From the NCBI GenBank assembly GCA_002430755.1, contig DJCX01000144.1, forward strand, positions 1 through 31,945: 31,945 nt of DNA, written 5' to 3'. The position numbers and the translations under genes are program-made. This stretch comes from Flavobacteriales bacterium UBA5939 (GTDB taxonomy: Bacteria > Bacteroidota > Bacteroidia > Flavobacteriales > Schleiferiaceae). Positions 16,006 to 24,886 of this stretch are shown here, one piece after another; within the stretch, counting starts at the first letter, position 1, and the number at the start of each line of letters is the position of its first letter. A model generated the notes under the pieces. It did no database searches. It worked only from the letters and a program-made list of their open reading frames with translations, and had not been told where the DNA came from.

Positions 16006-17319
16006 TTAAGCCAGTAACATGTTTTGTAGGATATAAACTCCAGCTCCCGCTAAATATCCAACGAGTGCAAGCAGTGAAATATTCTTTAAATACCAACCAA
16101 AACTTATTTTTTCTAGTCCCATGACTGCAACACCTGCTGCAGATCCAATGATCAATGCAGAGCCACCCGTTCCGGCACAGTAGGCCAAGAACTGCCAGAA
16201 GGTACCGTCCTGCATAAACAAGCCAGCCTCGGTGGTTTCATACATTCCCATCGCAGCAGCAACAAGAGGTACGTTATCTACAATAGAAGAAAGTAGACCA
16301 ATAATGATACCCACGACGTATACGCCATTCTGTGTATCGGTCCCAATACCTTCGTCAAGCGCTATAGCTAAATCTCCAAGCTGGCCCATGCTTTGAAGTG
16401 AAGCCACAGCCAAAAGAATCCCCAAGAAGAATAGTACCGAAGGTGTATCGATCTTTTGAAGTACCCCAAGTGGGCTGAGGTGGTGCTTCACATCTGCGGG
16501 CTTTCTGCGGTGCATGATATCTGTAATCAACCACAATACCCCCAAAGACAACATCATCCCCATGAAAGGAGGCAGATGTGTAACCGTTTTGAAAATTGGG
16601 ACGAAAACCAAACCAGCTACACCAGCGAAGAACACGAAGTTTCTTTCGAAAGGCGTAGTTGGGTCTAGATAGTGTTCAGCAGTTTGCGCTTTTAATGGAC
16701 GCTTGACGTCTCCTTTCAATCGGAAAGAAAGCAATACAAGCGGTGCCAACAGGGTGAATAACGACGGAACAATGAGGTCTGTAACAACAGCACCTGCTGT
16801 TATCTGTCCTTTAATCCAAAGCATGGTTGTGGTTACATCACCAATAGGTGACCAGGCCCCTCCGGCGTTCGCTGCCACGACTACCATACCTGCGAAGAAC
16901 CAGCGGTCTTTTTGATCGGCGATGAGCTTGCGTAAAAGGCTGACCATTACAATCGAGGTCGTAAGATTATCCAAAGCTGCTGAGAAGAAGAAGCTGAGAA
17001 TACCGATAATCCACATCAACTTTACCTTGTTGGTGGTCTTAATTCGGTCTGTAATAACAGCAAAACCTTCGTGCGCATCCACAAGCTCCACGATGGTCAT
17101 CGCTCCAATCAAGAAGAAAAGGATGGATGAAATCTCGCTGAGGTGGTGAAGTAAATGTTCTTCCACTTCGTGGTAATGGTGACTGGCAACGATGTATAGA
17201 GTCCAAGTCAATACTCCCGTAACCAAGGCTGCTGCTGCCTTGTCGATTTTGAGTTGGTGTTCAAAGGCTATGGCTGCATAACCCAGTACAAACACCACAA
17301 GCATCAAAGTGTAGGTCAT
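16006..17319 (-). CDS. nhaD: Na+/H+ antiporter NhaD
   Basis: A 437-residue, highly hydrophobic protein with about eleven to twelve membrane segments, starting MTYTLMLVVFVLGYAAIAFEH. NhaD-family signatures include FFLIGAMTIVELVDAHEGF, ALDNLTTSIVMVSLLRKL, ANAGGAWSPIGDVTTTMLW and IIGLLSSIVDNVPLVAAAMGM; the charged residues in the two inverted DNxTT/DNVP hairpins are the likely ion-binding sites. NhaD exports sodium or lithium in exchange for protons and is common in marine and alkaline-tolerant bacteria. It begins 6 bases after the dehydrogenase gene, so the two are probably co-transcribed, and ends before a terminator. Confidence 0.92.
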   Translation of the reverse strand: MTYTLMLVVFVLGYAAIAFEHQLKIDKAAAALVTGVLTWTLYIVASHHYHEVEEHLLHHLSEISSILFFLIGAMTIVELVDAHEGFAVITDRIKTTNKVKLMWIIGILSFFFSAALDNLTTSIVMVSLLRKLIADQKDRWFFAGMVVVAANAGGAWSPIGDVTTTMLWIKGQITAGAVVTDLIVPSLFTLLAPLVLLSFRLKGDVKRPLKAQTAEHYLDPTTPFERNFVFFAGVAGLVFVPIFKTVTHLPPFMGMMLSLGVLWLITDIMHRRKPADVKHHLSPLGVLQKIDTPSVLFFLGILLAVASLQSMGQLGDLAIALDEGIGTDTQNGVYVVGIIIGLLSSIVDNVPLVAAAMGMYETTEAGLFMQDGTFWQFLAYCAGTGGSALIIGSAAGVAVMGLEKISFGWYLKNISLLALVGYLAGAGVYILQNMLLA

Positions 17320-17325
17320 TGATTT

Positions 17326-18552
17326 TTAGATTAAAAGTTTCAAAGCATTCTCATATGCTTTGGAAGTAATGTTAGTGTGTTCCGATTTTACGGCTTCAAT
17401 ATCTTGAAGTGCTCCTAATATAGTGTGACTTACGTCATGAAATATAGCTAGGTCAGTTAATTCTGCATCCTCTTGCATCAAATAACCAAAAACTCGTGCC
17501 ATTCCGCAGTTTGAGATGAAATCTGGAATGACCGCACATTTTTGATCGGCCAATTCTGCGATAGGACCGTAGAAAATTTCTTCATCAGCAAAAGGCACAT
17601 TGGCTCCTGAAGAGATGATCTCCAACCCATTGTCCAACATTTGTGCGAGTTGCATTCGATTGACAAGCCTTGAGGCTGCCGCAGGAATAAAAACTTCAGC
17701 TCCCATGGACCAAATATCTTTGTTGGCCTGTTCGAATGGAATGATATCCGGCGCATTCAATGCATTGCCATTTTTATTGTTGAACAACTCGGTAATCTCC
17801 TCTAGGGTGAAGCCCTCTGGTTTCATGAGTCCACCAACGATATCAATGATACCGACAATTTTGGCGCCCATTTGGCTCAGGTAGTACGCAGCACCCGAGG
17901 CAACATTGCCCCAACCTTGGATGATCACGCGCTTTCCAGAAATATCTTGCCCCCAAAGGTCGTAAAGGTGCTTTACGCTCACAGCAGTCCCATAGCCTGT
18001 AATCATATCACCTACTTTCATGGAGTCAGAGCCCTTAGGTAATAGCTCTTCACTAGTTACACTGAGGCTTACCCCGTCTTGTAGTTGTTTTATCTTTCTT
18101 GCTTTGGCAAAATCTCCAGGCTGGTAATGGCCATTCAGTACACCCTCTTGTGGGTGTAGAATGCCCAACTCACTAGTAATTGGGATCACTTCCTTTTTTT
18201 GGTCGACGTTCAAATCTCCACCTGTACCGTAATAGTTTTTCAACAAAGGATATACTGCCTTGTACCAACGGCGTAATACGCCGTCTTTACGAGGGTCGTT
18301 TGGATCGAAATCTATACCGCTTTTCGCACCGCCAATAGCAGGTCCGGCAACGGTAAATTTGATTTCCATGGTCTTTGCAAGGGACAGCACTTCACTTTCT
18401 GTAAGGCCTTTTCTCATGCGAGTTCCACCGCCTGCAGCTCCGCCGCGGAGGCTATTTATGACTACCCAGCCTTTTGCTTCAGTCAGCGGATCGTGCCAAT
18501 TATAGACAATTTCAGCAGGGCGCTCTTCAAATGCGCGTAGTTGTTCTTTCAT
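17326..18552 (-). CDS. Glu/Leu/Phe/Val-family amino-acid dehydrogenase
   Basis: A 408-residue NAD(P)-dependent dehydrogenase. The N-terminal domain shows GGGTRM (41-46), and lysines K65 and K77 (IKFTVAGPAIGGAKSGI) spaced 12 apart as are the two active-site lysines of leucine dehydrogenase. GTGGDLNVD (109-117) is the substrate region. The Rossmann domain (about 195-330) contains IIQGWGNVASGAAYYL and PAAASRLVNRMQL. It would deaminate a branched or other amino acid to a keto acid with release of ammonia. Glutamate versus leucine specificity cannot be fixed by eye. The bound nhaD neighbour and the 33-base gap to anmK suggest one transcript. Confidence 0.88.
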   Translation of the reverse strand: MKEQLRAFEERPAEIVYNWHDPLTEAKGWVVINSLRGGAAGGGTRMRKGLTESEVLSLAKTMEIKFTVAGPAIGGAKSGIDFDPNDPRKDGVLRRWYKAVYPLLKNYYGTGGDLNVDQKKEVIPITSELGILHPQEGVLNGHYQPGDFAKARKIKQLQDGVSLSVTSEELLPKGSDSMKVGDMITGYGTAVSVKHLYDLWGQDISGKRVIIQGWGNVASGAAYYLSQMGAKIVGIIDIVGGLMKPEGFTLEEITELFNNKNGNALNAPDIIPFEQANKDIWSMGAEVFIPAAASRLVNRMQLAQMLDNGLEIISSGANVPFADEEIFYGPIAELADQKCAVIPDFISNCGMARVFGYLMQEDAELTDLAIFHDVSHTILGALQDIEAVKSEHTNITSKAYENALKLLI

Positions 18553-18585
18553 CGCGTCTGTATTTAGGAAGCCCTAAGGTACTAT

Positions 18586-19638
18586 TTAAGGCCAAAATAC
18601 TTTGCCTGAACTGTGATTTTTACCGCTGCCTGTGGTCGCTCCTAAGACGTTGTCTTTCCCTGTAAATCTCAGGTAGGCAAGGAGTGCAAAAATGATAGCT
18701 TCTTTGAAGTTAACCACCTCTTTTTCTGGACGTTCTAATTCTACTCCGTACGCTTTTATCCGTCCCAATAAGTAATGGTTCCATGCACCTCCACCGGTGA
18801 CTAAAACATGCTTTCCTTTGAGGGCAGTAGCAATCTGTATGGCAATATGTTCGCAATACGTAGCAAGGGCGTCTGAGGGCTGTAGGTAGTCTATTTTGTC
18901 AAAGACTTGGGATTCTACCCATTCCGCTCCGAGACTCTTTGGAGGTTTTTTATCGAAGTAGGGAAGACTATTTAACTCTTCCAACACCCATTGATTGATA
19001 GATCCACGTGAAGCGTGCGCTCCACCTGCGTCGTATTCTTTCCCCATTTCACGAGAAAGGGTGTTCAAAACATAGTTCGCAGGGCAAATATCATAGGCTT
19101 GCATCACGCCGTCTCCAAGTTTAGGATTTCCGATGCTCACATTGGCAAAACCACCGAGATTAAGTGCTGCTTCATACATTCCGAACAGCAGGTGGTCGCC
19201 TATAGGTACTAAAGGGGCGCCTTGACCACCAAGCAAGACGTCTTGCATTCGAAAATCTGTGATGCACGGAATACCCGTAGCTTGTGCAATTTCAGCCAAG
19301 CATCCCGCTTGAAAAGTGTATTTGTTTTGTGGATCGTGAAAAATGGTCTGACCATGAGAACCAACAGCGTGAATTTCGTAGGCTGTTTTTCCTTTGATAC
19401 GCTCGATACATGCAATGGTCCAGTCGGCAAATGCTTGGTCAACTTCTGATTTTAGTGAGGCATCCTTGAAACAATTATTCACTAGTGTTTTAAGCGCATC
19501 AGGATACTCAAATTCAAAGTGTTCGAGTAGCTGCCATTGAAGGCCGTTCTCTTCGCTGAATTGAACCAAAGCGGCATCCATTCCATCCAAGGAAGTACCG
19601 CTCATAAGGCCTAAAATATTGAGAGTTCCGTCGTACAT
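18586..19638 (-). CDS. anmK: anhydro-N-acetylmuramic acid kinase AnmK
   Basis: A 350-residue sugar kinase with the AnmK opening GLMSGTSLDGMDAALV (10-25), the HAVGSHGQTIFHDP segment, LNLGGFANVSI and the ATP-site LVTGGGAWNHYLLGRI, all intact. AnmK converts recycled 1,6-anhydro-MurNAc from peptidoglycan turnover into MurNAc-6-phosphate. Length is slightly short compared with the usual 360-385 residues, which appears to be normal variation. The gene is divergent from the acyl-CoA dehydrogenase with only 30 bases between, so promoters must overlap the coding ends. Confidence 0.93.
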   Translation of the reverse strand: MYDGTLNILGLMSGTSLDGMDAALVQFSEENGLQWQLLEHFEFEYPDALKTLVNNCFKDASLKSEVDQAFADWTIACIERIKGKTAYEIHAVGSHGQTIFHDPQNKYTFQAGCLAEIAQATGIPCITDFRMQDVLLGGQGAPLVPIGDHLLFGMYEAALNLGGFANVSIGNPKLGDGVMQAYDICPANYVLNTLSREMGKEYDAGGAHASRGSINQWVLEELNSLPYFDKKPPKSLGAEWVESQVFDKIDYLQPSDALATYCEHIAIQIATALKGKHVLVTGGGAWNHYLLGRIKAYGVELERPEKEVVNFKEAIIFALLAYLRFTGKDNVLGATTGSGKNHSSGKVFWP

Positions 19639-19668
19639 TTGTCAAACCAATAATAAACAGAATTTTCG

Positions 19669-20814
19669 ATGAACTTCAACCTATCCGAGGAGCATTTGAT
19701 GATTCGCGATGCGGCACGAGATTTTGCCCAAAACGAATTACTACCAGGCGTTATTGAGCGCGACACCAACCAAACATTCCCACACGAACAAATCAAACAA
19801 CTCGGCGAGCTAGGCTTTATGGGTATGATGGTCGATCCAAATTATGGAGGATCAGGTCTAGATACACTTTCATATGTCCTGGCCATGGAGGAGCTTTCTA
19901 AGATTGATGCTTCCGCGTCGGTTGTTGTGAGCGTCAACAACAGTCTCGTCTGTTGGGGACTGGATACCTACGGTACTGAAGAGCAGAAGGCCAAATACTT
20001 GCCAAAGCTTGCTGCTGGAGAACACATCGGCGCTTTTTGTTTAAGTGAGCCTGAAGCGGGTTCTGATGCAACTTCGCAGAGCACTACGGCAGTCGATATG
20101 GGGGACCATTACCTACTAAACGGTACCAAGAATTGGATTACTAATGGTGGCAGCTGTGAGATTGCTTTGGTAATTGCGCAGACAGATCGTGAAAAAGGGC
20201 ACCGCGGTATTAACGTTCTTATTGTCGAAAAAGGCATGGACGGTTTCGTCGTAGGACAAAAAGAAGATAAACTTGGTATCCGTGGATCGGATACACATAC
20301 CTTACTTTTTAACGATGTGAAGGTGCCAAAGGAAAATAGGATTGGCGAAGACGGGTTTGGATTCAAATTCGCGATGAAAACATTAAGTGGAGGCCGTATA
20401 GGTATTGCAGCACAGGCATTGGGTATCGCGCAAGGTGCACTGGACCTCGCTTTGGCCTATTCAAAGGAGCGCAAAACTTTCGGTAAACCTATCCACGACC
20501 ACCAAGCGATTGCTTTCAAACTCGCAGACATGGAGATGAAGGTAGAGCAGGCACGATTGCTGGTGTACAAGGCGGCCTGGTTAAAGGATCAAGGTATGCC
20601 TTACGATAAGGAAAGCGCTATGGCCAAACTTGCAGCCTCTGAAGCAGCGATGTGGGTGAGTACTGAAGCGGTTCAAGTTCACGGTGGTTACGGCTACGTG
20701 AAAGAATACCATGTAGAGCGTTTGATGCGCGATGCGAAGATTACTCAGATTTATGAGGGTACTTCAGAGATTCAAAGAATCGTAATCTCAAGAGATTTGA
20801 TCAAGAATTCCTAA
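19669..20814 (+). CDS. acyl-CoA dehydrogenase, short-chain/butyryl type
   Basis: A 381-residue FAD enzyme. AFCLSEPEAGSDATS is the first acyl-CoA dehydrogenase signature, and NGTKNWITNGG the second flavin-contact segment; the catalytic base is E363 in QIYEGTSEIQRIVISR, the position used by short- and medium-chain enzymes. It oxidises fatty acyl-CoA to enoyl-CoA, passing electrons to ETF. Other beta-oxidation genes are absent nearby, so it is probably a general housekeeping member. Its TAA overlaps the stop of the convergent murF by 4 bases, and its likely terminator lies inside murF. Confidence 0.92.
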   Translation: MNFNLSEEHLMIRDAARDFAQNELLPGVIERDTNQTFPHEQIKQLGELGFMGMMVDPNYGGSGLDTLSYVLAMEELSKIDASASVVVSVNNSLVCWGLDTYGTEEQKAKYLPKLAAGEHIGAFCLSEPEAGSDATSQSTTAVDMGDHYLLNGTKNWITNGGSCEIALVIAQTDREKGHRGINVLIVEKGMDGFVVGQKEDKLGIRGSDTHTLLFNDVKVPKENRIGEDGFGFKFAMKTLSGGRIGIAAQALGIAQGALDLALAYSKERKTFGKPIHDHQAIAFKLADMEMKVEQARLLVYKAAWLKDQGMPYDKESAMAKLAASEAAMWVSTEAVQVHGGYGYVKEYHVERLMRDAKITQIYEGTSEIQRIVISRDLIKNS

Positions 20815-22085
20815 AGGAGGGAGAGGAGTGCTTCCAAGGCGATTCCTCGAGAACCTTTCAAAAGTATAGAGGCGTCCTTCGGGGCGCCTTTTTCTTTCCA
20901 ATAGTTGGCCAATTCATCTGTGGTTGAAAACCGCAGTCCAGACCAGTCGGTAGCACCAAAGTGATGGCCTACAAGGACGGTTTGATCTTCCATTTGAAGT
21001 TCACGGATGTAATTGACCATGGCTTGATGTTCCGTCCCACTTTCTTCTCCTAATTCAAACATATCACCGAGCACTAATAATCCGTCTTGCTTGTGCCACG
21101 AAGCAAAACTTCCTACACTCAGCTTCATACTGGTGGGGTTCGCATTGTATGCATCAAGCAAGACCTTATTGGCTGCTGTTTCTCGCCATTCGACTCGATT
21201 CATCTTTGGAGCATAGGATTCGATGGCAGATTTAATGGCCTTAGTGTCTACGCCCATATGATGTCCGAGACATGCCGCTGCCACTATATTCTGTTCATTG
21301 AAGGAGCCACTGAGTTGGCTTTGGATGGAATAGGATGCTTCGCCGTGGACTATTTGTACCCCTGCAAATTCAGAAGTGCTTGAAGGAGTCCATTGGATGA
21401 TACCTTCTCCTCTGCCATAGCCAAACTGATTGATGCCTGTACTTTTCTCTATTTGAATAGGGTCATTGAGGTTCACCATTGCTAAACCATCGGTCGAGCG
21501 GAGGTAATCGTAGAGTTCGCTCTTGCCTTTAATAATACCCTTGACGCCGCCGAATCCTTCTAGATGTGCTTTGCCGTAGTTGGTAATGTAGCCAATAGTC
21601 GGTTCACATATTGCTGCAAGCTGGGCAATCTCCTTTTGGTGATTGGCACCCATTTCAATCACTGCTAACTCGCTATCTCGAGGAATGCGTAACAAGGACA
21701 ATGGTACACCGATGTGGTTGTTGAAATTCCCAGCCGTTGCATAGGTCTTGAAAGTGGTGTTCAACACGGCGTGAAACAGTTCTTTATTGGTGGTTTTACC
21801 GTTACTCCCAGTTAAACCAACGATGGGAATACCCAAGTACCTTCTGTAAGCTCTTGCACAGTCTTGCAGGGCCTCGAGAACGTTGTCTACCAATATCAAT
21901 CGATCGTCTTTGCCTACAGGTTCATCCACAACAGCGTAGTTTGCTCCCAATTCAAGTGCTTGTAACGCAAATGAATTACCGTTGAAACGAGCCCCCTTCA
22001 GCGCAAAGAAAATGGAGCCTTGCGGAATACTACGTGTATCCGTAGTAACGGCTGAGGAGTTCAAAAAGGCTTCGAATGGTGTCAT
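20811..22085 (-). CDS. murF: UDP-MurNAc-tripeptide:D-Ala-D-Ala ligase MurF
   Basis: I chose the ATG at 22085 (424 residues) over a TTG at 22106, because MTPFEAFLNSSAV fits the family's start. The N-terminal domain has TTDTRSIPQGSIFFALKG, the P-loop is GLTGSNGKTTNKELF, then MGANHQKEIAQL, ITNYGKAHLEGFGG and the ligand domain with LLDAYNANPTSM and LVLGDMFELG. MurF adds D-Ala-D-Ala to complete the peptidoglycan stem peptide in the cytoplasm. Its 3' end overlaps the stop of the acyl-CoA dehydrogenase by 4 bases. It lies downstream of gldJ on the same strand but a strong terminator separates them. Confidence 0.93.
   Translation of the reverse strand: MTPFEAFLNSSAVTTDTRSIPQGSIFFALKGARFNGNSFALQALELGANYAVVDEPVGKDDRLILVDNVLEALQDCARAYRRYLGIPIVGLTGSNGKTTNKELFHAVLNTTFKTYATAGNFNNHIGVPLSLLRIPRDSELAVIEMGANHQKEIAQLAAICEPTIGYITNYGKAHLEGFGGVKGIIKGKSELYDYLRSTDGLAMVNLNDPIQIEKSTGINQFGYGRGEGIIQWTPSSTSEFAGVQIVHGEASYSIQSQLSGSFNEQNIVAAACLGHHMGVDTKAIKSAIESYAPKMNRVEWRETAANKVLLDAYNANPTSMKLSVGSFASWHKQDGLLVLGDMFELGEESGTEHQAMVNYIRELQMEDQTVLVGHHFGATDWSGLRFSTTDELANYWKEKGAPKDASILLKGSRGIALEALLSLL
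20870..20889 (+). terminator. terminator for acyl-CoA dehydrogenase, inside murF
   Basis: An 8-bp stem (arms 20870-20877 and 20882-20889) closes the stable cUUCGg tetraloop and is followed by TTTTCTTT at 20890-20897. One G-U pair is tolerated on the plus strand. It is 55 bases past the dehydrogenase stop and lies in the murF coding sequence (GAPKDAS codons), so the same bases serve two purposes. Confidence 0.75.
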
Positions 22086-22124
22086 TTCTTCAAGCGATAA
22101 ATCCAACTACAATGTACATCACAA

Positions 22125-22150
22125 AAAAGCCCCGCGGAAGCGGGGCTTTT
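22125..22150 (-). terminator. intrinsic terminator after gldJ
   Basis: A perfect 11-bp inverted repeat (22125-22135 and 22140-22150) with a 4-base loop. On the minus strand the stem is followed by TT and the run continues to about six T (22123-22128 read in reverse), ending transcripts from the porP-gldJ unit before murF. Confidence 0.88.
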
Positions 22151-22172
22151 GAGTTTTATTAAGGGACAAGAA

Positions 22173-23756
22173 TTACATTCTGTAACGCTTGAAGTTGTGC
22201 TGCTTCACTTTTGAAGGACGCTTGCTCTTGTCGCTTGATTCGTTTTGGAATCCTACGCGGTCCATCGCACAACGGAAACCAATATCATCTGTTGCTTGGT
22301 CTTCTTCCAAGAAACGACGCGTACCTGGGCTCAACCAATATGCACGGTCTTTCCAGCTACCGCCTTTGTATACACGAGTAGTGTTTCCAATAAGAGTCTT
22401 ATTACCGTAGTCGTACATTGGTGCTTCACCTTCTTGTACTGGGTTAGCGTAGCTCTGTGAGCTCTCCTGGTCACCGTCTAGGTAATCGCGGTAATCTGAT
22501 TTAGAGTAGTTGCGACGATTTACGTTTTCTTCAACAGTAACAGAGCGCGTTGGCAACTGACCTGGAAGACGAACGATTACTGTATCGCCATTGCGAACTT
22601 CCTTCTGTGGATCTTGCAATACTTCTAAAGAACCAATGTCTTGGTAGTTTTTGTCGTAGTGTTTGAATTCATTACCACGGAATGCACGGAAGTCGTTTAC
22701 ATCTGTAGAGCTCACTGGGCGATATACGTCCATTACCCACTCACTTACGTTACCAGCCATATCGTAAAGGCCGAAATCGTTAGGAGGGTAGAAGCGAACT
22801 TGCATCGTTACATCAGCTTCGTCATTCAACCAACCTGAAGTACCCATGTTATCACCGCGGCCTCTTTTGAAGTTAGCCAAGATCTGGCCACGATCCATTT
22901 TCTCTGGATTACGCGTACCGTTTCCGTTCCAAGTGTATTTGTTCTTGTCAACTACACGGTTGTAAATACGCTTACCACCGTCTGCATAGGCTGCATATTC
23001 CCACTCAGCTTCGGTCGGAAGACGGTACTTTGGAAGTACTACACCGTCCTCAATTCTCGCTGGACGACCTTCTTTACCATATACGCTGTTTGGGTTTAGA
23101 TCCTTAAGACCTTTTCTGTTTTGTTGTACGTACTCGCCTTGTTTGTATAGATATACCTCTGTGTTAAAGTGATCTGCATCCATTTGGTCTGGCATTTCTT
23201 TCAAGATGCCTTCTTTGATGAGAATAGCTTCGTTCACACGATCCGTTCTCCAAGAACAGAAACGTTGCGCTTGCAACCAACTAACACCAACAACAGGGTA
23301 GTAGTTGTAGGCTGGGTGACGTAGGTAATTTTCTACGAAGTTATCGTTGTAGGCAAGTTTGTCTCTCCATACCAAGGTATCTGGAAGTGCACTCTTGTAG
23401 ATCTCTGGGTAGTAGTCGTAATCGTATACGCGACGTAGCCAGTACAAGTACTCGCGGTAGTCCAAGTTGGTTACCTCATTCTCATCCATGTAGAACGAGC
23501 TCACAGTAACTCTTCTTGGGATATTGTTCCAGTCTTTAACGAAATCTTCTTCTACTTGACCCATCATGAAGGTACCGCCCTCAACGAAAACTAGACCTGG
23601 ACCAACTTCTTGGCCGTTGTAGTTTAGGTTGGCTTGGAAACCACCATTCTTTTTGTCATTAATTGCCCATCCTGTAGTGTTGGATGTTGGACCTGCACAG
23701 CTTGCTAAAAGGGCTGTTGCAAATGTTGCAATTGAGAATTGAACGAACTTATTCAT
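22173..23756 (-). CDS. gldJ: gliding motility / T9SS lipoprotein GldJ
   Basis: A 527-residue lipoprotein (lipobox LASC, C20) with a formylglycine-generating-enzyme (SUMF1)-type domain: GLVFVEGGTFMMGQ, YMDENEVTNLDYREYLYWL, PVVGVSWLQAQRFCSW, YRLPTEAEWEYAA, DMAGNVSEWVMD, and the closing VYKGGSWKDRAYW and DIGFRCAMDRVG. GldJ is an outer-membrane lipoprotein of the type IX secretion/gliding machinery and stabilises GldK. I prefer GldJ to GldK because of length and its place beside porU and porV, as known in Flavobacterium. FGE activity is not implied by family membership. It is 20 bases downstream of the porP/sprF gene. Confidence 0.9.
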   Translation of the reverse strand: MNKFVQFSIATFATALLASCAGPTSNTTGWAINDKKNGGFQANLNYNGQEVGPGLVFVEGGTFMMGQVEEDFVKDWNNIPRRVTVSSFYMDENEVTNLDYREYLYWLRRVYDYDYYPEIYKSALPDTLVWRDKLAYNDNFVENYLRHPAYNYYPVVGVSWLQAQRFCSWRTDRVNEAILIKEGILKEMPDQMDADHFNTEVYLYKQGEYVQQNRKGLKDLNPNSVYGKEGRPARIEDGVVLPKYRLPTEAEWEYAAYADGGKRIYNRVVDKNKYTWNGNGTRNPEKMDRGQILANFKRGRGDNMGTSGWLNDEADVTMQVRFYPPNDFGLYDMAGNVSEWVMDVYRPVSSTDVNDFRAFRGNEFKHYDKNYQDIGSLEVLQDPQKEVRNGDTVIVRLPGQLPTRSVTVEENVNRRNYSKSDYRDYLDGDQESSQSYANPVQEGEAPMYDYGNKTLIGNTTRVYKGGSWKDRAYWLSPGTRRFLEEDQATDDIGFRCAMDRVGFQNESSDKSKRPSKVKQHNFKRYRM

Positions 23757-23776
23757 GTAATTGAAATTGTTGCTGT

Positions 23777-24763
23777 TTAGAATTTAGGACACTTTAGTGC
23801 CTTAAGTTTACTTGCTCTCACACGGCATGGGAACTTGTAACCCAAGCTAACTTCGTGAGATCCACCCAGTGTATTTGTCAAATCACTAATAGTGTAATCG
23901 TAGCTGTATCCGAATGTCCATGGCACATCTGGAGGTGTAATACCCAAGATGAAAATCACTGCATCTGGATTGAAGCTACCTTGTCTCAATGCTAGACCAC
24001 CTGCAAGCGGTCCTCTAGCAAAACTTACACCAGCGGTCAACTGTGAAGCTGAACCTTGTGTTTGGTATACCACATTAGGAACGATGTAAGATTGAAGACT
24101 ATTGTGTAGACGCTTTCTTCCTAGAGGAATATTAGCACCCGCGTGTGCTGTCAATTTAATTGGCAACCTACTCTGGCTTAGGAATGCTTCATTAGGTTCT
24201 GTAAGGTGATGTCCAACGACACCGATGTACCACTTATCCGTAAATCCGAGCATACCGAAACTCAGGTCCAAATGGTTGTTGAAGTTGTTTCCTGGTGCTA
24301 CTTCGTTTGTAGGAAGAACAAATCCATAGAACGGATCAATCATGTCCGGGAACGTAAACTGGCCCCAATCAAGACTTCTTTGACGGAAGGTCGCCTGAAA
24401 ACCACTCAACAAAGTGAAGTTCCTGTTCACCTCGAGGTGGTAGCTGTACACTGCACTTACCTCAGTGAGGTTAAGTGCGCCATTACCTGCGTCATCACGA
24501 AGTGTCATCAATGCTACACCACCGTTTAATTTGTCTACATACTGGTCGTATGAGGCCGAATACGTTTGGTATACGCCGAGTTCTGGGTACTGATTTCTGT
24601 AGTTCGTATGAACTGTAGGACATCTATCCAGACCCGCGAAGGCAGGATTTAGGTAAATAGGATTCGCGTAATATTGGCTGAAATGAGCATCCTGAGCAAA
24701 GGCTACAGAGCTTATTATCAGTGCTGTACAAGCGAAAATTATGCGTTGTTTCAATGCGTTCAT
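23777..24763 (-). CDS. type IX secretion membrane protein, PorP/SprF family
   Basis: The open frame extends to 24790, but the ATG at 24763 gives a normal signal peptide, MNALKQRIIFACTALIISSVAFAQ, followed directly by DAHFSQYYANPIYLNPAFAG, the diagnostic PorP/SprF start. The 328-residue remainder is beta-rich with the YSYDYTISDLTNTLGGSHEVSLGYKF ending of these outer-membrane barrels. PorP is needed for type IX secretion; SprF-type paralogues handle specific cargo such as SprB. This one sits between porU and gldJ, which may suggest a housekeeping role, but the family has many paralogues. It shares a 123-base divergent intergenic region with porU. Confidence 0.88.
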   Translation of the reverse strand: MNALKQRIIFACTALIISSVAFAQDAHFSQYYANPIYLNPAFAGLDRCPTVHTNYRNQYPELGVYQTYSASYDQYVDKLNGGVALMTLRDDAGNGALNLTEVSAVYSYHLEVNRNFTLLSGFQATFRQRSLDWGQFTFPDMIDPFYGFVLPTNEVAPGNNFNNHLDLSFGMLGFTDKWYIGVVGHHLTEPNEAFLSQSRLPIKLTAHAGANIPLGRKRLHNSLQSYIVPNVVYQTQGSASQLTAGVSFARGPLAGGLALRQGSFNPDAVIFILGITPPDVPWTFGYSYDYTISDLTNTLGGSHEVSLGYKFPCRVRASKLKALKCPKF

Positions 24764-24873
24764 TGATGTAGCTGTGTTTTCAAGAGACAAGTATAAGCAA
24801 AAAAAGTACGATTTTCACCTTACTATCGTTTGTTGTTAAACGCTTTTTGCATGGCATTTGTTATGTCTTGGAG

Positions 24874-24881
24874 TAAGTTTG
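24874..24881 (+). promoter_or_regulatory. -7 box TAAGTTTG before porU
   Basis: An exact TAnnTTTG match ending 5 bases before the GTG proposed as the porU start. A TTTG at 24846-24849 is 24 bases upstream, longer than the usual 19-21. The box overlaps the codons of the longer porU open frame, which favours the GTG start. Confidence 0.5.
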
Positions 24882-24886
24882 TACAC

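Noticed and set aside
15920..16096. Longer N-terminus for ExbB (start at 16096)
   Set aside because: It would place the nhaD terminator hairpin and the end of nhaD inside the exbB coding region, and the added residues do not resemble the family.
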